A stretch of 60,963 bases of DNA from Nocardiopsis sp. CC223A (GCF_030766825.1 NZ_JASFDV010000035.1:1-60963), one strand, 5' to 3'. Shown: positions 8,018 through 17,205, numbered from the stretch's first letter. Made by a program: numbers and translations. The notes: generated from the letters alone by a model not told the origin.

Positions 8018-9343
8018 ATGACCTCCTCCGCCACCCCGTCCCCCGCCTCCGTCGACCCGCGCGAGATCCGCCGCGTCGCCCTGTCCAGCTACCTCGGCAC
8101 GACCGTGGAGATGTACGACTTCCTCCTCTACGGCACCGCCGCGGCCCTGGTGTTCGGGCCGCTGTTCTTCCCCGACCTGGACCCGCTCGTCGGCGTCATC
8201 GCCTCGTTCGGCACGCTGGCCGCGGGCTACTTCGCCCGCCCGCTCGGCGGGATCGTCTTCGGCCACTTCGGCGACCGGCTGGGCCGCAAGCGGATGCTGC
8301 TGACCACGATGCTGCTCATGGGCGTGGCCAGCACGCTCATCGGCGTCCTGCCCACCTACGCCCAGGTCGGCATCGCCGCGCCGATCGCCCTCGTCCTCCT
8401 GCGCGTCCTCCAGGGCGTGGCCGTGGGCGGCGAGTGGGGCGGTGCCGCGCTGATGACCGTCGAACACGCCCGTCCCGAGAACCGCGGGGTGTGGGGCGGC
8501 GTCACCCAGATGGGCGCCCCCTCGGGTGCGGTGCTGGCCACGCTGGCACTCGCCCTGGCCGGGCTGCTGCCGGACGAGCAGTTCATGTCGTGGGGCTGGC
8601 GGGTGCCGTTCCTGGCCAGCGCCGTGCTGATCGGGGTGGGCCTGTTCGTGCGGCTGCGCGTCGCCGAGAGCCCGGTGTTCGCCACCGCCGAACCCCGCCG
8701 GGGCGGCCGCCGCATCCCGTTCGTCGAGGTCGTCACCGTCCGGCCCGTGAACCTGCTGCTGGCGGTCGCGGCGGGCATCGCCCCGTTCGCGGCCCAGGGC
8801 ATCTTCACCGCCTTCGTCATCTCCTACGCCATCGGCATCGGCTACGACCGCTCCACCGCGCTGGTCGCCGTGGTGGTCTCCTCGGCCCTGGCCATCGCGC
8901 TCACCCCGGTCTTCGCCCGGCTCTCGGACCTCGTGGGCCGCAGGCCCGTCTACCTCGGGGGCTGCCTGGCGGTCGCCGCCACCGCCTTCCCCTGCTTCTG
9001 GCTGGTCAACACCGGCCACGCCGCCGGGCTGGTCGCGGCGACCGTACTGGCCCAGTCCGTGGTGGTCACCGCGATGTACGCGCCGATGGCCGCCCTGCTG
9101 TCGGAGATGTTCGACACCCACCTGCGCTACACGGGCGCGTCGGTGGGCTACCAGACCGCGAGCGTCCTGGGCGCGGGTCTGAGCCCGCTGGCCGCCGCGG
9201 CCCTGCTCACCGCCGCGGGCGGCGGCACCGCCACCCACGGCATCTCCTGGCTGCTCGTCGCCGCCGGGCTCGTCGGCGCCGCGGCGATCTGGTTCACCGG
9301 CGAGACGGGCCGGCGGGACCTCACCGACATCGACGCCACCTGA
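8018..9343 (+). CDS. MFS transporter, metabolite:H+ symporter (MHS) type
   Basis: A 441-residue membrane protein with twelve predicted hydrophobic spans. The MHS subfamily start is YLGTTVEMYDFLLYG, with the loop 2-3 motif FGHFGDRLGRKRM and an internal ERR-type loop at LSDLVGRRPVY. MHS members import small organic acids with protons. It lies between the CoA-ester genes and the vanillate demethylase genes on the same strand, so uptake of an aromatic acid is the likely task, comparable to PhdT-type carriers. The ATG follows a GAGAGGA ribosome site after a 75-bp gap. Confidence 0.88.
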   Translation: MTSSATPSPASVDPREIRRVALSSYLGTTVEMYDFLLYGTAAALVFGPLFFPDLDPLVGVIASFGTLAAGYFARPLGGIVFGHFGDRLGRKRMLLTTMLLMGVASTLIGVLPTYAQVGIAAPIALVLLRVLQGVAVGGEWGGAALMTVEHARPENRGVWGGVTQMGAPSGAVLATLALALAGLLPDEQFMSWGWRVPFLASAVLIGVGLFVRLRVAESPVFATAEPRRGGRRIPFVEVVTVRPVNLLLAVAAGIAPFAAQGIFTAFVISYAIGIGYDRSTALVAVVVSSALAIALTPVFARLSDLVGRRPVYLGGCLAVAATAFPCFWLVNTGHAAGLVAATVLAQSVVVTAMYAPMAALLSEMFDTHLRYTGASVGYQTASVLGAGLSPLAAAALLTAAGGGTATHGISWLLVAAGLVGAAAIWFTGETGRRDLTDIDAT

Positions 9344-9359
9344 ATCGAGGAACGCACCG

Positions 9360-10409
9360 ATGCAGACGTCCCGATCCTTCCCGCTCAACGCCTGGTACGC
9401 CGCCGCCTGGGACCACGAGGTGGGGCGCTCACTCCTCGCCCGCACCGTGTGCGGAGCCCCGGTCGTGCTCTACCGGCGCACGGACGGCCGCGTCACCGCG
9501 CTGGCCGACGCCTGCTGGCACCGCCTGGTCCCGCTGTCCATGGGGCGGCTGGTGGGCGACGGCATCCAGTGCGGCTACCACGGCATCCGCTACGACTCCG
9601 ACGGACGGGCCACCCACATGCCCGCCCAGGAGACCCTCAACCCCAGCGCCTGCGTGCGCTCCTACCCGGTGGTCGAACGCCACCGCTACGTGTGGCTCTG
9701 GCCGGGCGACCCGGCCGGAGCCGACCCGGCACTGGTACCCGACATGCACTGGAACGACGACCCGGAGTGGGCCGGCGACGGTAAGACCATCCACACCGAG
9801 TGCGACTACCGGCTCGTCCTCGACAACCTCATGGATCTGACGCATGAGACGTTCCTGCACGGATCCAGCATCGGCAACGCCGAACTGAACGAGGTGCCCT
9901 TCGAGGTCACCCACACCGACACCACGGTCACCGTCACCCGGTGGATGCACGGCATCCAGGCACCGCCGTTCTGGGCCGCCCAGTTGGCCGAGCGCTTCCC
10001 CGACCACACGGGGCCGGTCGACCGCTGGCAGATCATCCGCTTCGAGGCGCCCTCGACCATCTGCATCGACGTGGGCGTGGCCAAGGCCGGGACGGGCGCA
10101 CCCGAGGGCGACCGGTCCCAGGGCGTCAACGGGTACGTGCTCAACACCATCACCCCCGAGACCGACGGCACCTCCCACTACTTCTGGGCGTTCGCCCGCA
10201 ATTACAAGCTGCTCGACCAGCGCATCACCACCCGGTTGCGCGAGGGGGTGTCGGGCGTGTTCTTCGAAGACGAGACCATGCTCAACGCCCAGCAGCGGGC
10301 CATCGAGGCCAATCCCGGCTACGACTTCTACAACCTCAACATCGACGCGGGCGGCATGTGGGTGCGGCGCCTGCTGGAGCGCATGGTCGACGCCGAGGCA
10401 GGCGTGTGA
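9360..10409 (+). CDS. vanA: Vanillate O-demethylase oxygenase subunit (Rieske oxygenase)
   Basis: A 349-residue aromatic ring oxygenase component. The Rieske cluster ligands are Cys52/His54 (CWH) and Cys71/His74 (CGYH). The mononuclear iron site is in DLTHETFLHGS, with His162 and His167. The start NAWYAAAWDHE is typical of VanA, which demethylates vanillate to protocatechuate plus formaldehyde using electrons from VanB. It overlaps the reductase gene by TGATG, the usual vanAB arrangement. Other methoxybenzoate demethylases of this group are possible, but protocatechuate genes in the window favour vanillate. Confidence 0.88.
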   Translation: MQTSRSFPLNAWYAAAWDHEVGRSLLARTVCGAPVVLYRRTDGRVTALADACWHRLVPLSMGRLVGDGIQCGYHGIRYDSDGRATHMPAQETLNPSACVRSYPVVERHRYVWLWPGDPAGADPALVPDMHWNDDPEWAGDGKTIHTECDYRLVLDNLMDLTHETFLHGSSIGNAELNEVPFEVTHTDTTVTVTRWMHGIQAPPFWAAQLAERFPDHTGPVDRWQIIRFEAPSTICIDVGVAKAGTGAPEGDRSQGVNGYVLNTITPETDGTSHYFWAFARNYKLLDQRITTRLREGVSGVFFEDETMLNAQQRAIEANPGYDFYNLNIDAGGMWVRRLLERMVDAEAGV

Positions 10410-11377
10410 TGGCCGGGCGTGAGCGGGCGCGCTGGTTCGACGTCCGGGTGGAGCGCACCGAACCGGTCACCTCCGAAGTGCGGCGCATCGTCCTCGACCC
10501 GGGCGGACCGGTGGCGGTGCCGCCCGGAGGGCACATCGAGGTGGCCGTGCAGGTGGACGGACGTCCGCAGACCCGCTGCTACTCGCTGGTCGATGACGGA
10601 CGCGACGCCGGGCGTCTGGTCGTGGGTGTGCGTCTGGCCCCGGACGGACGCGGCGGCAGCCGCTACATGCACGGTCTGCGACCCGGGGACACCCTCAAGG
10701 TGTGCGGGCCCCGGGACGGTTTCGGCCTGCTCCCGGGCCGCGAACGCTATCTGCTCCTGGCGGGCGGCATCGGGATCACGCCGCTCATCGGCATGGCCCG
10801 CGTGCTGCGGGACTCCGGCGCCGACTACCGGATCGTCCACGCGGGCCGCTCCCGCGACGCGATGCCCTTTCTGGACGGGCTGCGCGCCGACCACCCGGGC
10901 CGTGTCGAGTGCGCGGTCTCCGGCGAGGGCACCCGGCTGGACCTGGCCGGACTCGTCAGGGACGCACCGGAGGGCACCGAGGTGTACGTGTGCGGGCCGA
11001 TGCGCATGGTCGAGGAGTTGCGACGGCACTGGCAGCAAGCCGGCCGTCCCGCTTCGGCGCTGCGTCTGGAGACCTTCGGCAGCAGCGGCACCCACCCGGC
11101 GACGGAGTTCACCGTGGAGATCCCGCGCCTGGGCATCCACGCCACCGTTCCGCGCAACGAATCGATGCTGGACGCCCTGCGCGCGGCGGGCGCCGACATG
11201 ATGTTCGACTGCCTGCGCGGAGAATGCGGGCTGTGCGAGGTCAGGGTGCTCTCCACCACCGCACCCATCGACCATCGCGACGTGTTCCTCAGCGATCGGC
11301 AGAAGGCCGCCGAACACACCCTGTGCACCTGCGTGTCCCGGGCGGTGGGCGGTCACCTGTCCATCGATGTCCCCTGA
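10409..11377 (+). CDS. vanB: Vanillate O-demethylase reductase subunit
   Basis: A 322-residue PDR/VanB-type reductase. It has an N-terminal FMN-binding barrel with RCYSLVDD, an NAD-binding domain with LLAGGIGITPLI and VYVCGPMRM, and a C-terminal plant-type ferredoxin domain. The cluster cysteines are Cys268, Cys273, Cys276 (CLRGECGLC) and Cys306. It passes electrons from NADH to the Rieske centre of the VanA partner. The ATG at 10409 overlaps the vanA stop, so the two subunits are translationally coupled. Confidence 0.88.
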   Translation: MAGRERARWFDVRVERTEPVTSEVRRIVLDPGGPVAVPPGGHIEVAVQVDGRPQTRCYSLVDDGRDAGRLVVGVRLAPDGRGGSRYMHGLRPGDTLKVCGPRDGFGLLPGRERYLLLAGGIGITPLIGMARVLRDSGADYRIVHAGRSRDAMPFLDGLRADHPGRVECAVSGEGTRLDLAGLVRDAPEGTEVYVCGPMRMVEELRRHWQQAGRPASALRLETFGSSGTHPATEFTVEIPRLGIHATVPRNESMLDALRAAGADMMFDCLRGECGLCEVRVLSTTAPIDHRDVFLSDRQKAAEHTLCTCVSRAVGGHLSIDVP

Positions 11378-11529
11378 CCCGCTCCCGTCCGTGAGGGGTC
11401 TCGATGAAGTCGTCAAGCCGTCTGCGGGACCGGAGGGGCGGGCGGCCACTCCTCAGAGGCCATGGGCGGCAAGACCCCGTCAGCCGCACCCGGCCCTCCC
11501 GGGCCACCCACCAACTTACGGAGGTCCCC

Positions 11530-13005
11530 ATGACCGAGAGCCCCACCACCCCCGACCCGCTCCACCCCGATGTCTGGACCGGCCGCGTCTTCGACGGCAC
11601 GTGGCGCGGAACCGCCGCCACCTCACCCGTCGTCGAACCCGCCACCGGGAAGGTCCTGGGCCGTATCGGCCTGGCCTCCCCCGACGACACGGCCATCGCC
11701 ACCGAGCGGGCCGCCGATGCCCAGCGCGGCTGGGCCGCCCTGCCCTACCACGAGCGCGGCCGTATCCTGCGCCGCGCCGCCGACGCCCTCCACCGGCACG
11801 GTGAACGGATCCAGGAGTGGATCATCCGCGAGTCCGGATCTGTCCGGGCCAAGGCGGCCCTGGAGGTCGCCGTGTCGGCCCGCGAGTGCGAGGAGGCCGC
11901 CGCCCTGGCCTCGGCCCCGCAAGGGGAGCTGCTGCCCACCGACCAGGACCGGACGTCGATGACCCGACGGGTGCCCGTGGGTGTGGTCGGGGTCATCGCG
12001 CCGTTCAACTTCCCGCTGATCCTGGCGATGCGCTCGGTCGCCCCCGCGTTGGCCCTGGGCAACGCGGTCGTCCTCAAGCCGGACCCGCGTACCGCCGTGT
12101 GCGCGGGCGCGGCCATCGCCCTCGTCTTCGAGGAGGCGGGACTCCCCGAGGGCGTGCTGCACGTGTTGCCCGGCGGCCCCGACACGGGCCGCGCGCTGGT
12201 GGCCGACCCGCGCGTACCCGTCGTCTCCTTCACCGGCTCCACGGCCGCCGGTCGCGCGGTGGGCGAGCTCGCCGCCCGCCACCTCAAGCGCGCCCACCTG
12301 GAACTGGGCGGCAACTCGGCGTTCGTGGTACTCGACGACGCCGACCTGGACGCCGCCGTCGGCCTCGGGGCGTGGGGGTCGTTCCTGCACTCGGGCCAGA
12401 TCTGCATGTCCTCGGGGCGCCACCTGGTGCATTCCTCGCTGGTGGAGGAGTACACCGAGCGCCTGGCCGCCAAGGCCGACGCCCTGCCCGTGGGCGACCC
12501 GGTGTCGGACCAGGTGGCACTGGGTCCGATCATCGACGCCCGGCAACTGGAGCACGTGCACGGCCTGGTCACCGAGACGGTCGCGGCCGGGGCGCGGCTG
12601 GCGGCGGGCGGCACCTACGAGGGCCTGTTCTACCGGCCGACCGTGCTGGGCGGGGTGACCCCCCGGATGCCCGCCTGCGCCCAGGAGGTGTTCGGCCCGG
12701 TCGCGCCCGTGATCGCCTTCGACACGCTGGACGAGGCCGCCGACCTGGCCGCCGACAGCGAGTACGGCCTGAGCCTGGGCATCGCCACCGCCGACGTCGC
12801 CAAGGGGCTGGCGCTGGCCGAGCGCGTTCCGACCGGGATGGCGCACATCAACGACCAGACCGTCAACGACGACGCCGTGGCGCCCTTCGGCGGGCTGGGA
12901 GCGTCGGGCTTCGGCCGAGTGGGCGGAGTGGCCGCCAATCTGGAGGCCTTCACCGAGACCCGATGGGTCACCTTCCGCGGCCGAGCCGCCGCCTACCCGT
13001 TCTGA
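11530..13005 (+). CDS. Aldehyde dehydrogenase (vanillin/benzaldehyde dehydrogenase type)
   Basis: A 491-residue NAD(P)-dependent aldehyde dehydrogenase. The general base Glu258 is in LELGG, the catalytic Cys292 in GQICMS, and the oxyanion Asn in APFNFP. It ends with the FGGLGASGFGR motif. The start at 11530 is preferred because ACGGAGGT lies just upstream; a longer frame from 11404 lacks this support. A 150-bp gap separates it from vanB. It would oxidise aromatic aldehydes such as vanillin, or an alcohol-derived aldehyde supplied by the next gene, to the acid used by VanAB or PobA. The exact aldehyde is inferred from context. Confidence 0.85.
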   Translation: MTESPTTPDPLHPDVWTGRVFDGTWRGTAATSPVVEPATGKVLGRIGLASPDDTAIATERAADAQRGWAALPYHERGRILRRAADALHRHGERIQEWIIRESGSVRAKAALEVAVSARECEEAAALASAPQGELLPTDQDRTSMTRRVPVGVVGVIAPFNFPLILAMRSVAPALALGNAVVLKPDPRTAVCAGAAIALVFEEAGLPEGVLHVLPGGPDTGRALVADPRVPVVSFTGSTAAGRAVGELAARHLKRAHLELGGNSAFVVLDDADLDAAVGLGAWGSFLHSGQICMSSGRHLVHSSLVEEYTERLAAKADALPVGDPVSDQVALGPIIDARQLEHVHGLVTETVAAGARLAAGGTYEGLFYRPTVLGGVTPRMPACAQEVFGPVAPVIAFDTLDEAADLAADSEYGLSLGIATADVAKGLALAERVPTGMAHINDQTVNDDAVAPFGGLGASGFGRVGGVAANLEAFTETRWVTFRGRAAAYPF

Positions 13006-13017
13006 ACCGGAGGAACA

Positions 13018-14130
13018 ATGTCGACGACCCGAGCGGCCGTGGCCCACGCGGGCACCGGCTCCTTCACCTGGACCGACGTGCGACTGGACGAGCCCCGCCC
13101 CGACGAGGTGCTGGTCCGAGTCGTGGGCGTGGGCATCTGCCACACCGACCTGTCCTCTCGCGACGGCGGACTGCCGGTTCCGCTGCCCGCCGTCCTGGGC
13201 CACGAAGGCGCCGGGGTGGTGGAGGCGGTGGGCGGCGGCGTCACCCGCACCCGGCCGGGTGACACCGTGCTGCTGTCCTTCAGCTCCTGCGGGGAGTGCC
13301 CGTCCTGTGCGGCGGAGACCCCGGCCTACTGCGCGACCTTCCTGCCGCGCAACTTCAGCGGGGTGCGGTCCGACGGAAGCGCGTCCATCACGGCGGCCGA
13401 CGGCTCCCCCATCGGCGGACGCTTCTTCGGCCAGTCCGCGTTCGCCCATCGGGCGCTGGTGGACGAGCGCAGCGTCGTGCCCGTCACCGTCTCCGACGAG
13501 GACGAGCTGGCCGCGCTGGCGCCGCTGGGCTGCGGTGTGCAGACCGGCGCGGGGGCGGTGCTCAACACGCTCTCCCCCGAAGAGGGCCGGAGCGTGGCCG
13601 TCTTCGGCGCGGGAGCGGTGGGACTGTCGGCGGTGATGGCCGCCGCGCTCACCGGCGCGAACCCGGTCATCGCGGTGGACGTGGTGCCCTCCCGCCTCGA
13701 ACTGGCCCTGGAGCTGGGCGCCACGCACACCGTCGACGCCGCCGAGGAGGACCCGGTGGCCGCGATCTCGAAGATCACCGGCGGCGGAGCCGACTTCACG
13801 GTGGAGTGCAGCGGCGTGCCGGCGGTACTGCGCCAGTCGGTGGACTGCCTGGCGGTCTCGGGGACCGTGGCGGTGGTGGGCGCTCCGGCCTTCGGCACGG
13901 AGGTGTCCTTGGACGTCAATGACCTGCTACAGGGCCGCACGGTGCGCGGGGTGATCGAGGGCGACAGCGACCCGGACACGTTCGTGCCGCACCTGGTGGA
14001 CCTGCACCGCCAGGGCCGCCTGCCCTTCGACCGGATGGTGCGCTTCTACGCCCCCGAGCAGATCAACGAGGCCGCCGCCGACGCCGAGTCCGGGAGGGTC
14101 CTCAAGCCGGTTCTGCGCTTCGACGGCTGA
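13018..14130 (+). CDS. Zinc-dependent aryl-alcohol dehydrogenase
   Basis: A 370-residue medium-chain dehydrogenase. The catalytic zinc is bound by GICHTD and GHEGAG. The structural zinc site has four cysteines in CGECPSC plus a nearby Cys. The nucleotide-binding motif is FGAGAVGLSA. The family includes benzyl and aryl-alcohol dehydrogenases. It starts 12 bp after the aldehyde dehydrogenase stop, with GGAGG in the gap. The pair would convert an aryl alcohol such as vanillyl or coniferyl alcohol through the aldehyde to the acid. It is the last gene of the run, followed by a strong terminator. Confidence 0.86.
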   Translation: MSTTRAAVAHAGTGSFTWTDVRLDEPRPDEVLVRVVGVGICHTDLSSRDGGLPVPLPAVLGHEGAGVVEAVGGGVTRTRPGDTVLLSFSSCGECPSCAAETPAYCATFLPRNFSGVRSDGSASITAADGSPIGGRFFGQSAFAHRALVDERSVVPVTVSDEDELAALAPLGCGVQTGAGAVLNTLSPEEGRSVAVFGAGAVGLSAVMAAALTGANPVIAVDVVPSRLELALELGATHTVDAAEEDPVAAISKITGGGADFTVECSGVPAVLRQSVDCLAVSGTVAVVGAPAFGTEVSLDVNDLLQGRTVRGVIEGDSDPDTFVPHLVDLHRQGRLPFDRMVRFYAPEQINEAAADAESGRVLKPVLRFDG

Positions 14131-14140
14131 CCGGCCGGTC

Positions 14141-14191
14141 GTGGCGGTCGACGGCAGGCCTCACCGGGTGCGGCCTGCCGTCGACCGCCAC
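14141..14191. terminator. Strong bidirectional terminator hairpin
   Basis: Two perfect 20-nt arms (14141-14160 and 14172-14191) separated by an 11-nt loop. The structure lies 10 bp after the alcohol dehydrogenase stop and 7 bp from the stop of the oppositely oriented remnant at 14199. It closes the catabolic transcription unit from the left and the reverse unit from the right. Confidence 0.75.
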
Positions 14192-14198
14192 GGCCGTG

Positions 14199-14560
14199 TC
14201 AGGCTCCGTTTCCGGTGCGACCGGCCAGTAGTTGCGTTTCCCAGGCGAAGGCGATGCCGCCGGCACCGCCGTGCCGCACCAGGATCTCGGCCCGGCCCGG
14301 CACGGTCTCCTCCCGGGCCCGGTCGCGCTGCCGCTCCGCGACCACGGCCAACCAGTTGAGCGGCGTCACACCGGCTTTGATCATCCGCCGCACGGCCATC
14401 TCGTGCGCCTCCACCGACACCCCGCCGGAGGCGTCGGTGACGGCGTAGACGTCGTAGTCCTCGCCCGTCGCCTGGATCGCCGGCATGGCCGCACGGATCT
14501 CCGTCCACGGACCGGCCATGACCGGCTTCCCGCGGGCCGGTCGCCCCGACCGGGTCGCCC
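14199..14560 (-). pseudogene. Truncated isochorismatase-type hydrolase lacking its catalytic cysteine
   Basis: The reverse strand encodes the C-terminal half of a YcaC-like cysteine hydrolase. PVMAGPWTEIRAAMPAIQA and VTDASGGVSVEAHEMAVRRM align with the family, followed by NWLAVVAE and a clean C-terminal end. The N-terminal half, with the Asp and Lys of the triad, is missing, because the CHAD gene ends at 14605. The position normally held by the catalytic Cys (WTEV-Cys) is Arg, encoded at 14493-14495. Family enzymes are about 200 residues; here about 115 can be aligned. It is best read as a dead remnant. The exact upstream breakpoint is uncertain. Confidence 0.7.
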
Positions 14561-14604
14561 GGCCCGCGGGCCCCACCCGGCGCACCGGTGGCGGGGCCGA
14601 CCCG

Positions 14605-16101
14605 TCAGGCGAGGGGGTCGCGGGGGTCGGGGCCCGCCTCCCACACACGCGCGGCCTCGTCGATGAGCGCCCCGCCCCTGACGGCCTCGGCGCCGGCCAG
14701 CGCGCCCAGGGTCACCAGGACCGCGTCGCCGTCGGCCGATCCGGCGGCCAGGCCCGGGCCGTGCTCGTCGAGGTAGGCGCGCAGGGCCGCACCGTCCTGG
14801 TGTTCGCCGAGCACCTCCTGGAGGCGGGAGGCCCACGAGCGTACGCGTTCGGCCCGTTCGCCCAGGGCGGGGGCGGCGAGCGCGGCGGCGTAGCGGGTGC
14901 GTTTGGCGGCCTTGCGGACCTCGTGCCAGGCGGTCAGCCGCTCGTCCGTGCTCGTGGCGGCCACCGCGCGCTCATGGGCGGCGGACATCCGGCGGCAGGC
15001 CCGGACCAGGTCGTCGGCCAGGACGCGGTGCGCCTTCCGGTGGGCGGCCCCGGTCAGCGGCGGGTCGGTGCGCAGGCCGTCCAGGGAGTCCAGCAGGGCG
15101 AAGTAGCGCGGACCCGACAGCTCCTCGGCGATCCGGTCCATCGCGGCGGCGCGGCGGTCGTCGAGCGTGTGCAGCCAGGAGTCGGTGAGCACGTGTCCGG
15201 CGGCGTGCTCGGGAAGAACCTCGATCCACCGCCCGCACCGCTCCCGGAGGACCTCCAGGTCCCGTGCCCGGCCCAGCACCCGCGCCAGGCGGCGGAGCTC
15301 GCGTTCGACCGGCCGCGTGGAACTGCGGTGCAGGACGGAGGGGAACACCCGGAGCACGGTGCGGATCCTGCGCACGGACACCCGCATCTGGTGCACGGCG
15401 TCGGGTTCGTCCAGGCGGACCTTCGGGTCGCGGTCGAGCATGCGCTCGGTCTGGTCCCACAGGTAGGCCAGGACCGCATCGGCCGCGGTGTCCCCCGCGG
15501 GCCGGGGCGTGGGCCGGGGAACGCGGTCGCCGAGCACGGTGAGGAGCTTGCTGCCGGTAGCCGAGGGGGCGGCCCCGGCCGAGACCAGGCGTCGGCCGAT
15601 GTCGCGCTGGAGGTCGCGACCGCCTCCGGCGAGCTCGACCTCGACCTCCCGCCAGGTGGTCGTGGTGGTCGTCTCCCCGGTGACCGTGTCGTCGGCGACC
15701 AGGGCGAGGGGCTCGCCCGCCGGGTCGCGCAGCACGTACTCGGTGCGCCGGGTGCCGATCCGGGCGACCGGGCGCAGCGGTTCCCCCCGGGCGGCCGCGG
15801 CCGCGAGCCGGGCGAGTTCGGCCGGGACGGTGCCGGTGTCCGGGCCCGGCGGGGCGTGGAACTCGCGTTTGGCGTCCCGGCCCCACGGGATCTTCAGGTG
15901 CCATCCGGCGTCCGTGCCGCCGCTGCGCCGGCGCAGTGTGATCCGGCGCGCGGCCAGGCGCAGGCCGTCGGTGTCGTAGTAGGTGGCGTCCAGCTCGTGC
16001 CGCCGTTGCCCGACCCCGCCGGGGGCGAGGTCGGCCAGGTCCGGCAGGCTCAGGTCCGGGGCGAAGGAGTAGGTGGTCTCGATCTCGATGTGGTCGGGCA
16101 C
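14605..16101 (-). CDS. CYTH and CHAD domain-containing protein
   Basis: A 498-residue protein. Its N-terminal CYTH domain starts with HIEIETTY (the ExExK-like signature) and includes the barrel strands LDATYYDTDGLRL and TLRRRSGGTDAGWHLK. The C-terminal CHAD domain, about residues 215-495, is rich in His and Arg, with VHQMRVSVRRIRTVLRVF, LTAWHEVRKAAKRTRYA and LQEVLGEHQD. CYTH domains bind triphosphates or polyphosphate, and CHAD domains bind polyphosphate granules. GTG at 16101 is chosen because GGAGGT lies 9 nt upstream; the ORF extends further but without such a site. Confidence 0.88.
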   Translation of the reverse strand: MPDHIEIETTYSFAPDLSLPDLADLAPGGVGQRRHELDATYYDTDGLRLAARRITLRRRSGGTDAGWHLKIPWGRDAKREFHAPPGPDTGTVPAELARLAAAAARGEPLRPVARIGTRRTEYVLRDPAGEPLALVADDTVTGETTTTTTWREVEVELAGGGRDLQRDIGRRLVSAGAAPSATGSKLLTVLGDRVPRPTPRPAGDTAADAVLAYLWDQTERMLDRDPKVRLDEPDAVHQMRVSVRRIRTVLRVFPSVLHRSSTRPVERELRRLARVLGRARDLEVLRERCGRWIEVLPEHAAGHVLTDSWLHTLDDRRAAAMDRIAEELSGPRYFALLDSLDGLRTDPPLTGAAHRKAHRVLADDLVRACRRMSAAHERAVAATSTDERLTAWHEVRKAAKRTRYAAALAAPALGERAERVRSWASRLQEVLGEHQDGAALRAYLDEHGPGLAAGSADGDAVLVTLGALAGAEAVRGGALIDEAARVWEAGPDPRDPLA

Positions 16102-16281
16102 CGGCGGCTCACCTCCGATGGCGCGCCCCCCGTCCGAGGGGATCGGGGCGGGTGACGGAAACTCGTACTCGCGTTCTACCCGCGCGGCCGCTCCGGGAAA
16201 GGTGCCGCGGCGGCCCGCCGCCGCCATCCGAGCCGCCCCGACGAACTCCCCGGCGCGCAGGCGGCGCCGGGGCTGCCGGGG

Positions 16282-16812
16282 CTACTGCGGTGCCAGCGGG
16301 CTGACCAGGAGCAGCCCGGCGCCCGTGGCCGTGCCCGCGCCGACCCCGTCCAGGCACAGCTCCTGGAGCCCGTCGCTGTCGCGCACCACGGCCTCCCCCG
16401 TGAAGTGGTACCGGGCGGGCCTGCCGCCCAAGCGCTTCCACTTCGCCGAGGTGACGTCCAGTGCGCCCGCGAACTTGCCGGCCAGCCAGTCCTCGAACTC
16501 CTCCTCGGCCAGCGGGACCCGCTTGCCGTGCTGCGCGGTGGGGGCCGAGATGAGCTCCCAGCGGACGCTCTCGCCCTCGGGGTGCCGCGGCAGCGGGTGG
16601 ATCGCGGCGGAGGTCGCGCCGGGCACCTTGCCCCAGGCGGGTGCGGTGTCGGAGCTGACCACCAGGGTGCTCGGTGAGGTGCGCGCCCACAGCACGCGGG
16701 CGTCGGATCCGGGGTCGGGGTCGACGGCCTTGCGTACGGCCCGCCCCATGACCGCCCACTGGTCCATGCCGGTGCTGCGCGCGGGGTCGAGGTTGATGCG
16801 GGCCAGGTACAC
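16282..16812 (-). CDS. Orphan Cas6e (CasE/Cse3)-like protein, probable loss of catalytic His
   Basis: A 176-residue protein starting VYLARINLD, which matches the first strand of Cas6e. It carries the Cas6e-type GKRVPL motif at 96-101, a WL pair just after it, RYHFTGE at 134-140 and the C-terminal glycine-rich loop GVGAGTATGAGLLLVSPL (156-173). In E. coli Cas6e the Tyr and His of the LYQLHQGL helix cleave RNA. The matching helix here (MDQWAVMGRAV, 16-26) has no His or Tyr. GTG at 16812 has GGAG about 9 nt upstream. No other cas gene or repeat array is nearby. It may be an RNA-binding relic or an exapted protein; the assignment is by motif recognition only. Confidence 0.6.
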   Translation of the reverse strand: MYLARINLDPARSTGMDQWAVMGRAVRKAVDPDPGSDARVLWARTSPSTLVVSSDTAPAWGKVPGATSAAIHPLPRHPEGESVRWELISAPTAQHGKRVPLAEEEFEDWLAGKFAGALDVTSAKWKRLGGRPARYHFTGEAVVRDSDGLQELCLDGVGAGTATGAGLLLVSPLAPQ

Positions 16813-16987
16813 GGGGTTCGCCTCCAGGGTGTCCCCGCCGGGGCGGGGTCGTGTTCGGTCGCGGGTCGTCGAGGTTCCTCCACGCCCGGGGTGAAGTCCC
16901 CACTGTACGAGGCGCCCGGCCCCGGCCGGCCCGGTGCGCGTCCGCCCCGGTGCGGCCGCCGGGCCGGAGACGGGCGACTCACGGCGG

Positions 16988-17205
16988 TATGGTGTCCCAT
17001 CGAGTGGTGTGACTTTTCCGGCCCTGTTCCCACGGATGCGCGTCAGCGGTGCCGGGCGGATCGGTGCACCGCCGCCTCCGGCGGCTTCTTCATCCCGGCC
17101 GGCGGGCCCCCGGTACGCGCTGGCCCGCCCGGCTTCGGCCGACCATCGCGATGACCCGCAAGGACGCACCCGAGCGAAAATCACACCACTCCCGGGGACG
17201 TGACC
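16988..17205. mobile_element. MITE-like element, copy D (218-bp variant)
   Basis: It is bounded by the same terminal inverted repeats as the three 126-bp copies: the left end has GGTGTCCCATCGAGTGGTGT and the right end, read in reverse, has GGTCACGTCCCCGGGAGTGG. It is flanked by a perfect 8-bp target duplication, CACGGCGG, at 16980-16987 and 17206-17213. The interior differs from the other copies and has no ORF that could be a transposase. It sits in the 471-bp gap between the 3' end of pobA and the Cas6e-like gene, both on the reverse strand; nothing else in that gap looks like a gene. Confidence 0.85.

Noticed and set aside
5918..9445. A 1175-codon reverse-strand frame across ligase, MaoC and MFS genes
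   Set aside because: An antisense artefact of codon-position GC bias; no domain is recognisable and four well-supported genes occupy the other strand.
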